Assembly (NCBI GenBank): GCA_017479315.1
Contig: JAFVCI010000022.1
Coordinates: 1 to 11,251 of the forward strand
Source: Opitutales bacterium
Lineage (GTDB): Bacteria > Verrucomicrobiota > Verrucomicrobiia > Opitutales > UBA9783
Direction of reading: 5' to 3'
Length of the DNA stretch: 11,251 nucleotides
Positions 6,440 to 11,251 of the stretch are shown in pieces (positions within the stretch are counted from its first letter, which is position 1; every line of letters starts with the position of its first letter). The notes below the pieces were generated by a model. It made no database searches. It was not told the DNA's origin and worked only from the letters and a program-made list of their open reading frames with translations. Position numbers and translations under genes: made by a program.

Positions 6440-7396
6440 CTACGACACCAAACCCTTGCTTTGGATTTGCCGTGTAATCTCCAATGCCACCGACAGTGCC
6501 GAACGCGCCACGTAACCGTCCACCTTCGGTGTATGCGCATGCAGGACGCAATCGATGAAGGATTTTAATTCCGCTTTCAGCGGCTCGGTTTTTTGCAACG
6601 GGATTGCTTCCTGTCGGATGCAGCCGACTTCCTTCCAGACGCGAGGCCCACTTTGCGCCATAAAATCCATCGATAGATAGCCGCCGGGCTGAAAAATCCG
6701 CAATGTGCGTTCTTTTTTGGCGCTCACGCGCGAAGTATTAAAATCGGCGACGCAACCGTTTTCGAAGTGAAGGCGCGCATTGGCAATATCCTCCGTTTGC
6801 GACAGAACGCCGATACCGATGGCTTCGATCGAACGAACGGGCGACCGCACCAGTTGCAACACCACACCCAGATCATGGATCATCAGATCCAGCGTCACAC
6901 CAACGTCGGTACCGCGGTTCGGAAACGGCGACAGGCGATCGGCGGTAATATATTTCGGCGCGCGCACGTGCTTTTCCAAATAACCGTTCACGGGGTTAAA
7001 ATGCTCCACGTGTCCGACCTGCAGAATGCAGTGATGCGCTTCCGCCGCCGCAATCATCGCCTCCGCTTCCGCCAAATTTGTACAAAGCGGCTTCTCGACC
7101 AACAGGTGACAGCCTGATTCCAATAAAGGAATTGCCGTTGCCGCATGCATCGTCGTCGGGGTAACGACACTCAGGGCTTGGCATTTTTTTACCAATGCGG
7201 CCACGGACTGGAACGCTTCGCATCCGTACTGGTCGGCAATCACTCTTGCGCGCAACGTGTCCGTATCGAAAACGCCGACCAGTTCCGCGTTTTCAAGCTC
7301 CGAATACAACCGCGCATGGTGCATTCCCAGGTGACCGACGCCGATAACGCCGCAGGTAACGCGTTCGCTCATGTTCACTTTTGTTTTCAATTCCAT
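6440..7396 (-). CDS. Gfo/Idh/MocA-family oxidoreductase of lpx-locus type, possibly GnnA-like
   Basis: This is a two-domain NAD(P)-dependent sugar dehydrogenase. The Rossmann loop GVGHLG lies at 19-24, the family's catalytic lysine motif EKP at 101-103, and the active-site region LDLMIHDLGVVLQLV at 170-183 with the usual His-Asp pair. Later come DIANARLHFENGCVADFN and SRVSAKKERTLRIF. From memory, this MIHD plus DIANARL pattern is typical of the oxidoreductases found beside lpxA or lpxB, including GnnA, which oxidises the 3-OH of UDP-GlcNAc on the way to a diamino sugar for N-acylated lipid A. The place next to lpxB fits this, but its aminotransferase partner GnnB is not in the window, so the specific role is inference. 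The start is ATG 7396 or ATG 7372 (MSERV); the second fits the usual short N-terminus better, and neither has a clear ribosome site. Confidence 0.85.
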   Translation of the reverse strand: MELKTKVNMSERVTCGVIGVGHLGMHHARLYSELENAELVGVFDTDTLRARVIADQYGCEAFQSVAALVKKCQALSVVTPTTMHAATAIPLLESGCHLLVEKPLCTNLAEAEAMIAAAEAHHCILQVGHVEHFNPVNGYLEKHVRAPKYITADRLSPFPNRGTDVGVTLDLMIHDLGVVLQLVRSPVRSIEAIGIGVLSQTEDIANARLHFENGCVADFNTSRVSAKKERTLRIFQPGGYLSMDFMAQSGPRVWKEVGCIRQEAIPLQKTEPLKAELKSFIDCVLHAHTPKVDGYVARSALSVALEITRQIQSKGLVS

Positions 7397-7557
7397 TTAA
7401 AACCGATATATTGCCGAAAAAAACGCATTTTTTTCAAACAACCCGAAAAGCATTCGCATACTGCGTATATTCTACCGAAACAAGTATTTTCGGGAAACAC
7501 CGATTTTTAAAGTTTTTTTGACACATTTCGTACTTATTTTCGCAAAACCGCTCCGCT
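7397..7557. repeat. Structured spacer with nested inverted repeats
   Basis: Between lolD and the oxidoreductase gene several exact inverted repeats are packed together. CCCGAAAA (7442-7449) pairs with TTTTCGGG (7487-7494); CCGAAA (7475-7480) can also pair with TTTCGG (7488-7493), using the same arm; CGCA/TGCG forms a tight stem around 7455-7465; and an A/T arm pair lies at 7416-7435. The two larger stems are mutually exclusive, as in an attenuator. There is no coding potential in this spacer. Confidence 0.5.
7416..7435. repeat. A/T-arm inverted repeat before the oxidoreductase gene
   Basis: GAAAAAAA and TTTTTTTC are perfect 8-base complements around CGCA, 20-39 bases before the ATG at 7396 on the minus strand. 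This may be a weak terminator-like hairpin in either direction, or an A-tract bend. Confidence 0.4.
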
Positions 7558-8259
7558 TTACGCCGTTTGTTCGCGCAAAAAACCATCCTTGAGTAACATT
7601 CGGCGATCCGTTTGTGCCGCAAACATCGCAGAGTGGGTTACCAAAATTAAACTCATGCAAAACCTTTGACACACCCGTAGTAACAACTCCATCACACGCG
7701 TACCGGTCGCTTCGTCCAAACTGCCGGTCGGTTCGTCCGCGAGAAGGAGTTTCGGTTTTGCCAATACCGCCCGCGCCAACGCCGCACGCTGTTGTTCACC
7801 GCCCGATAAGGTCGTCGGCAGACGATCCAAAAGTTCTTTTAACCCCAACAAATCCAAGACTTCGTCCAAAATATCGGGCATTTGCCTGCCACCGAAGCGT
7901 ATTGAAAACGGCAACAGCAAATTTTCCCGCACCGTCAATTCCTCGATAAGATGATAATGCTGGAATACGTATCCGATGCCCTCGATAAACGCCTGCCGCC
8001 CGCCGACAACGGGACGTCCGTTGAAGATAACCGTTCCGCTTTGAACCATTTCCAAGCCGCCGATTGCCAGCAAAAGCGTCGATTTTCCCGATCCCGAAGC
8101 ACCGCAGATCGATAAACTTTCGCCTTCATTCAATGTAAAGGAAACGTTCCGCCACAGCAGTTGCGTCCCGAAACTCTTAGATAAATTTTCGACCGCCAGC
8201 AGCGATTCGGCATCGGTCGGCTCCCGTTCTTCCGTCGTCGCTTCGGTTTGAGGTATCAT
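7558..8259 (-). CDS. lolD: Lipoprotein-releasing ABC transporter ATPase LolD
   Basis: LolD powers release of outer-membrane lipoproteins from the inner membrane to the carrier LolA, in a complex with LolC/LolE. The 233-residue protein has Walker A GASGSGKST (53-61), Q-loop Gln100 in YVFQHYHLIEELTVREN, signature LSGGE (151-155), Walker B LLLADEP (171-177) and switch His209. The stretch after the Q-loop and DEPTGSLDEATG are typical of the LolD/MacB-type exporter branch rather than importers. About 20 extra polar, acidic residues precede the first beta strand (MIPQTEATTEEREPTDAES), slightly longer than usual; no in-frame methionine in that stretch offers an alternative. The matching permease gene lies 83 bases upstream on the same strand, which supports the Lol assignment over MacB or FtsE. 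It is probably transcribed together with lolC. Confidence 0.92.
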   Translation of the reverse strand: MIPQTEATTEEREPTDAESLLAVENLSKSFGTQLLWRNVSFTLNEGESLSICGASGSGKSTLLLAIGGLEMVQSGTVIFNGRPVVGGRQAFIEGIGYVFQHYHLIEELTVRENLLLPFSIRFGGRQMPDILDEVLDLLGLKELLDRLPTTLSGGEQQRAALARAVLAKPKLLLADEPTGSLDEATGTRVMELLLRVCQRFCMSLILVTHSAMFAAQTDRRMLLKDGFLREQTA

Positions 8260-8342
8260 TTTCTTTTAAATTACGCCTGTGAGAACAAATCTTTCAAGTC
8301 TGCTTTCATCTTCAAACGATGCTTTTTTCGATATTTCTCCCC

Positions 8343-9572
8343 TTATCCTCGCCGCAAACTCTGCACCAACGGCAGTTTATACATGCGTCCGATCGGCAAC
8401 AAACTCGCCAACAGCGTCATCACCAGCGTCAAAACGGTAATCCACAACATATCCTGTCGGCTCCAAACGGCAGGCAGGGTTTCGACATCGTAAAAATTCC
8501 ACAGCGCGTCCTTCGGCAACAGCCAACCTGTCAATCCGCGCACAATGGTGTTGCGCTCGTGCAAAATCACGGCGGCACCCGCAAAACCCGTCAACAATCC
8601 CAAAAATCCCAACAGCAGGCTTTGCAGACCAAATAACAGCGAAAGATCCGTTCTCGTCGCGCCCCAGGTGCGCAACAAGGCTAATTCGCGCCGCTTCCTT
8701 ACCACGGCAGACATCAGACCGCTGCTCATGGAAAACGCCGCCACCGCCACCACGAACAGCAAGACAAAAAAACACATGGCTTTTTCGAGTTTCAAGATGT
8801 ATAAAAAATCCACGTTGAGCGTATTCCAGGTGTAGGCAACCAACCCCGGCGGGAGGAGATGGTTAATTGAACGGCAAACTTCGCCCAAATACTTTCTGTC
8901 CGCTTCGACGCTGAAACCATGCACGTTATCCGACGAAGCATACAATTCCTGCGATAACTCCAACGGCAACAGCACCGTCAAACGATCCGCCTCCGCCCAA
9001 CCGGTTTTAAACAGTCCCGCAACCGTCACTTCCCGCGGTAAGAGGAGTTCCTCCTTTCTCATGGCTTCCAACGCCAGCGGGGAATAAAGCTCAAATGTAT
9101 CGCCGACGTCCAAGCCGCATTCGTGCGCGAGCGCCTCGCTCACCCACGCGCCATCCTTTAAACCATTAAGCGATCCTTTTGTAAGAAACCGTTCCAGCGG
9201 CAAAACCAAACCAGCCGTTTCGACCTCCAAGCCGAGGCATTTCGGCAACGCAACGCGCTCGCCGACCTGCATCATGGAAATCCCCGCAACATACGGCGTG
9301 ATCGCCTTTACGTGCGGCAACCGACGAATGCGTTCAATAAAGTCTTCGTCTTGCGTTACGGAACGCCGCGCAATGATTTTAATTGCACCGTTGATTTGAA
9401 TCAGCTTCTCGGCAATGTGGGTATCAAAGCCGTTCATGATGCTCAAAACAATCATCAATAACGCCACGCCCGCCGCAATCCCTGCCGTCGACATCCAGGT
9501 AAAAAACGTTCCGAAGTGCTTCTTCGGAAACAAATAACGCCACGCCAACAGGAAGATCCAACGATGTCCCAC
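8343..9572 (-). CDS. lolC: Lipoprotein-releasing ABC transporter permease LolC/LolE family
   Basis: This is the inner-membrane subunit that extracts outer-membrane lipoproteins for LolA. From GTG 9572 it is 409 residues, the family size. It opens with MGHRWIFLLAWRYLFPKK, then the first membrane helix (AGIAAGVALLMIVLSIMNGF) with the family's MNGF motif, a large periplasmic domain, and three C-terminal membrane segments (about CFFVLLFVVAVAAFSMSSGL, LLFGLQSLLLGFLGLLTGF and MLWITVLTLVMTLLASLLP), ending in LPLVQSLRRG. The frame is open upstream to ATG 9668, which would add a 32-residue non-conserved leader; family alignment favours the GTG, though no Shine-Dalgarno site precedes it and CCCACC/GGTGGG can pair across it. 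With a single permease gene it may form a homodimer, as in bacteria with one LolF-type subunit, unless a second lies elsewhere. Confidence 0.9.
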   Translation of the reverse strand: MGHRWIFLLAWRYLFPKKHFGTFFTWMSTAGIAAGVALLMIVLSIMNGFDTHIAEKLIQINGAIKIIARRSVTQDEDFIERIRRLPHVKAITPYVAGISMMQVGERVALPKCLGLEVETAGLVLPLERFLTKGSLNGLKDGAWVSEALAHECGLDVGDTFELYSPLALEAMRKEELLLPREVTVAGLFKTGWAEADRLTVLLPLELSQELYASSDNVHGFSVEADRKYLGEVCRSINHLLPPGLVAYTWNTLNVDFLYILKLEKAMCFFVLLFVVAVAAFSMSSGLMSAVVRKRRELALLRTWGATRTDLSLLFGLQSLLLGFLGLLTGFAGAAVILHERNTIVRGLTGWLLPKDALWNFYDVETLPAVWSRQDMLWITVLTLVMTLLASLLPIGRMYKLPLVQSLRRG

Positions 9573-9773
9573 CGTACAATCATGGTGGGTTGGAGAGGCG
9601 AAAATCGCAATCGGAAGAGTGACGAAAACTTTTTCATGCAACGACGGTTCAACAAAAACGGTGTTCATGTACCGAAGAACCGTCGACCGTCAAATGAATG
9701 CAATCAAACGATGTTGCTTCACGCAATACGGGAACATAAAAGCCGTCGTATCCTCAAAGGCATTACCGTCTTT
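9573..9773. other. Gap between TPK and lolC with possible lolC promoter
   Basis: If lolC starts at 9572, 201 bases separate it from the thiamine pyrophosphokinase gene. Reading the minus strand, TTGACG (complement of 9688-9693) is a good -35 box, but the element 16 bases on (TACATG) is a poor -10. No terminator for the upstream gene is evident. An in-frame extension of lolC covers 9573-9668. Confidence 0.35.
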
Positions 9774-10400
9774 TTACAAACTCCCCGCATCCCTTACGGC
9801 GCAACGATATGTAAACACCAGCACTTTCCCTTCGACCTCCAACGTCAGTGGCGACGTTTGAACGCGATTTGAACACGACTGAAAACCGCCGAAAGCTAAT
9901 TCCGTGCGGTTGAGTTCCCACTTTAAACCGTGCGAGGTCACGATTGCGTGCGGACAACCGAACAGCGAAACTTTGGTATCCGCTTCCCAATCGAAGGTTC
10001 GCTTTCCCGTCAGCGCAAAACCGATCTGCGTATCCGACAGGAAGAGGGCATCGGTTTTGGAGAAAATAAAAACATTCGACAAAATTCTGTCCAAACAACC
10101 GCCGCTCATACCGACGACAATCGTCGGCAGTAAATTTTCTTTTTTCAGGTAAGAAAAGGCTTTCTCGAAATCCGTCGTCTCTTGCGACGCATCGCGAACA
10201 TGCGGATATTGTTGTAATAACTTCGTCCGTACACTGTCGCAATCCCCGACAATCGCGATCGGTTCCAAACCGTTTTCGACCAGTCGGTTCGCCGCCCCAT
10301 CCGCCGCAATCAACGGCAGATGCGTTTGCTTTAAAAATTCGACCGGCAATTCACCGTCGAGGCACAAGACCGAACGGTAACGACCTTCGTCAACGATCAT
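9774..10400 (-). CDS. thiN: Thiamine pyrophosphokinase
   Basis: This cytoplasmic enzyme would transfer pyrophosphate from ATP to thiamine, giving thiamine diphosphate. The 208 residues fit the bacterial family. Motifs seen are AADGAANRL (33-38 core), GDCDS (52-56) in place of the usual GDxDS, TTDFEKA (75-81), the GG-x-x-D segment GGCLDR (100-105), SHGLKWEL (156-162) and SNRV followed by a C-terminal beta strand EGKVLVF. The usual GGRxDH motif is altered: Arg is replaced by Cys and His by Arg, which may weaken or retune activity. The start ATG at 10400 lies inside the end of the SemiSWEET gene, overlapping it by 11 bases, so the two genes are translationally coupled. Salvage of thiamine is the likely role; no other thiamine gene or TPP riboswitch is seen nearby. 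Confidence 0.88.
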   Translation of the reverse strand: MIVDEGRYRSVLCLDGELPVEFLKQTHLPLIAADGAANRLVENGLEPIAIVGDCDSVRTKLLQQYPHVRDASQETTDFEKAFSYLKKENLLPTIVVGMSGGCLDRILSNVFIFSKTDALFLSDTQIGFALTGKRTFDWEADTKVSLFGCPHAIVTSHGLKWELNRTELAFGGFQSCSNRVQTSPLTLEVEGKVLVFTYRCAVRDAGSL

Positions 10401-10641
10401 ACGCCATTTTCTGCATGACCGAGATCGTGGTGACGATGAGACAAAAAATTTCGCTCCAAATCAATTCCGAAGAAGCGATGCAAATCCCGTAAATCAGCCA
10501 CGAAAACGCACATACCCAGCAGTTGAGCAGCATAAACAACGAAACATCCTTCATGGTTTTCGTACGATGGGCTTTGATAATCTGCGGTATCAGACCAATC
10601 AGGGTCGTCGCCATCGCCAGCTTCCCGAAGAACTTCTCCAT
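10390..10641 (-). CDS. SemiSWEET-type PQ-loop small transporter
   Basis: This is an 83-residue membrane protein with three hydrophobic helices (about FGKLAMATTLIGLIPQIIK, SLFMLLNCWVCAFSWLIYGI and LIWSEIFCLIVTTISVMQK), the layout of a SemiSWEET protomer, which works as a dimer in the inner membrane. The PQ motif (residues 19-20) followed by HRTKTMKDVS is the hallmark of the PQ-loop/MtN3 family. Known SemiSWEETs move sugars; overlap with the thiamine pyrophosphokinase gene makes a vitamin-related substrate conceivable, but that is inference. I chose ATG 10641 because GGGACG sits just upstream and the protein then starts where the family does; the frame continues to TTG 10659. The gene is divergent from the tRNA-Gln gene. 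Confidence 0.85.
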   Translation of the reverse strand: MEKFFGKLAMATTLIGLIPQIIKAHRTKTMKDVSLFMLLNCWVCAFSWLIYGICIASSELIWSEIFCLIVTTISVMQKMAYDR

Positions 10642-10717
10642 TCGTCCCAAAGTAATCAAAAAACACCTTCGATTTCAAACTTTTATCGTTTCGTCGGCGG
10701 GTTGCTGCACAAAAAAA

Positions 10718-10746
10718 TTGACAAAAACGCCCATCGGGCGGATGAT
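10718..10746 (+). promoter_or_regulatory. Sigma70-type promoter of the tRNA-Gln gene
   Basis: A perfect -35 box TTGACA (10718-10723) is followed 17 bases later by GATGAT (10741-10746), four of six matches to the -10 consensus. Transcription would start near 10753, about 15 bases before the mature tRNA. The spacer contains a perfect palindrome CGCCC-ATC-GGGCG (10728-10740), filling most of the gap between the two boxes. Confidence 0.6.
10728..10740 (-). terminator. Hairpin with T run on the minus strand within the tRNA promoter
   Basis: Read on the minus strand, CGCCC-GAT-GGGCG is a GC-rich stem followed at once by TTTTTG and then a run of seven T. This has the form of a small intrinsic terminator that would stop minus-strand transcripts before the SemiSWEET gene. 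No minus-strand gene lies upstream in the window, so it may instead be an operator-like palindrome. Confidence 0.3.
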
Positions 10747-10767
10747 AAAGGCGCTGTTTATTGGTTT

Positions 10768-10841
10768 TGCCCGATAGTGTAACGGTAGCACACGTGGTTT
10801 TGGTCCATTCAGTCGAGGTTCGAATCCTTGTCGGGCAGCCA
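10768..10841 (+). tRNA. trnQ: tRNA-Gln (anticodon UUG), CCA encoded
   Basis: The cloverleaf can be drawn by hand. The acceptor TGCCCGA pairs fully with TCGGGCA. The D arm is GTGT-AACGGTA-GCAC. The anticodon loop TTTTGGT gives anticodon TTG, reading Gln codons CAA and CAG. The T arm is CGAGG-TTCGAAT-CCTTG, and G plus CCA follows the acceptor. The first anticodon-stem pair is C-T and the second G-T, a slightly irregular stem. The encoded CCA and the good promoter upstream indicate a functional gene. Confidence 0.95.
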
Positions 10842-10930
10842 GGTGACGGTTTTAGAGGTTCGGGAAAGGTAAGAACGAACGGCGGGGACTTTTAAAGCGG
10901 AAGGTCCGAAGAACAACGGAGGGGATGACG
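10842..10930 (+). other. tRNA to cysteine desulfurase spacer
   Basis: This short purine-rich spacer has no clear promoter or terminator, so readthrough from the tRNA promoter is possible. It ends with a strong ribosome site GGAGG (10918-10922), placed 8 bases before GTG 10931 and only 2 before ATG 10925. Confidence 0.4.
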
Positions 10931-11251
10931 GTGACAGCGGGAAACGAAGGAAATACGAAGCGACCGTTGGATGTCGGGGTTATTCGCAATGATTTCCCGT
11001 CGCTTTTGCACCGTAATTCAAACGGTCAATCGATCGTCTGGCTGGACAATTCGGCGACCACGCAAAAACCGCGTTGCGTCATCGGCGCGCTGACGGATTT
11101 TTACACCAACTACAACGCCAACGTTCATCGCGGTTATTACGAATGGGGGCAGCGCGCCACGGAAGCCTACGAGGGAACGCGCAAACGTCTGGCAGACTTT
11201 ATTCACGCCGATGCGGCGGAAGAAATTATTTTTACGCGCGGTGCAACGGAA
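10931..11251 (+). CDS. sufS: Cysteine desulfurase, SufS/CsdA type (N-terminal part, runs off window)
   Basis: This PLP-dependent enzyme removes sulfur from cysteine for iron-sulfur cluster assembly. Only the first 107 residues are visible and the frame stays open to the window edge. They match the family's N-terminus: IRNDFPSL, then VWLDNSATTQKP (family LDNAATTQKP), NANVHRGYYEWGQRATEAYE, and EEIIFTRGATE at the very end (family FTRGTTE). These are characteristic of group II SufS-like enzymes. The PLP lysine and the catalytic cysteine lie beyond the window. GTG 10931 is preferred because GGAGG is 8 bases away; ATG 10925, two codons earlier, sits too close to it. No other suf gene is visible, and the tRNA-Gln gene is directly upstream. 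A selenocysteine lyase or related class V aminotransferase cannot be fully excluded. Confidence 0.9.
   Translation, partial: MTAGNEGNTKRPLDVGVIRNDFPSLLHRNSNGQSIVWLDNSATTQKPRCVIGALTDFYTNYNANVHRGYYEWGQRATEAYEGTRKRLADFIHADAAEEIIFTRGATE

Noticed and set aside
6344..6568. 74-codon plus-strand ORF near the end of the oxidoreductase gene
   Set aside because: Its second half is antisense to a well-supported gene and there is no ribosome site or family match.
9573..9668. N-terminal extension of lolC to ATG 9668
   Set aside because: The extra 32 residues do not resemble the family, whose members start near the WRYLF segment, so GTG 9572 is preferred, although the ATG cannot be excluded.
10768..10841. 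tRNA-Gln as an integration site
   Set aside because: No duplicated tRNA 3' end and no integrase gene are visible in the window.
1..11251. CRISPR arrays, insertion sequences, phage or defence genes
   Set aside because: No regularly spaced repeats, transposase or integrase motifs, or known defence domains were seen in any frame.

Overview
The window looks like a chromosomal housekeeping segment of a Gram-negative, LPS-making bacterium of intermediate GC. It carries a lipid A glycosyltransferase (LpxB), a heptose-nucleotide synthase (RfaE2 type), an oxidoreductase resembling those of lpx loci, and a LolCD lipoprotein-release ABC pair. A Verrucomicrobiota/PVC-type organism (Opitutae-like) is my best guess from protein style and gene order, but it is unproven. 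Shine-Dalgarno sites are patchy: clear before a few genes and absent before many.

Left, plus strand (1-4423): a small one-membrane-segment protein of unknown function; a 274-base AT-rich gap holding a candidate antisense mini-ORF; a PotA/FbpC-type ABC ATPase whose stop overlaps the start of an unusually long, membrane-anchored solute-binding protein; then an unknown secreted protein. No permease for this ABC system lies in the window.

Middle: rfaE2 (plus) converges on lpxB (minus) with 13 bases between them. Upstream of lpxB, on the same minus strand, are a Gfo/Idh/MocA oxidoreductase of the kind found beside lpx genes (possibly a UDP-GlcNAc 3-dehydrogenase, GnnA-like), then lolD and lolC. 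Together these form a cell-envelope block: lipid A disaccharide synthesis, possibly a lipid A sugar modification, and outer-membrane lipoprotein sorting. The spacers between these minus-strand genes contain several exact inverted and direct repeats.

Right: a thiamine pyrophosphokinase overlaps the end of a SemiSWEET (PQ-loop) small transporter, both minus strand. A tRNA-Gln(UUG) with encoded CCA and a good sigma70-type promoter is transcribed divergently. The window ends inside a SufS-type cysteine desulfurase.

No CRISPR array, transposase, integrase or defence system was seen. The window is mostly ordinary. The least explained items are the two hypothetical proteins, the permease-less ABC pair, the structured lolD-oxidoreductase spacer and the leader-peptide-like element before rfaE2.
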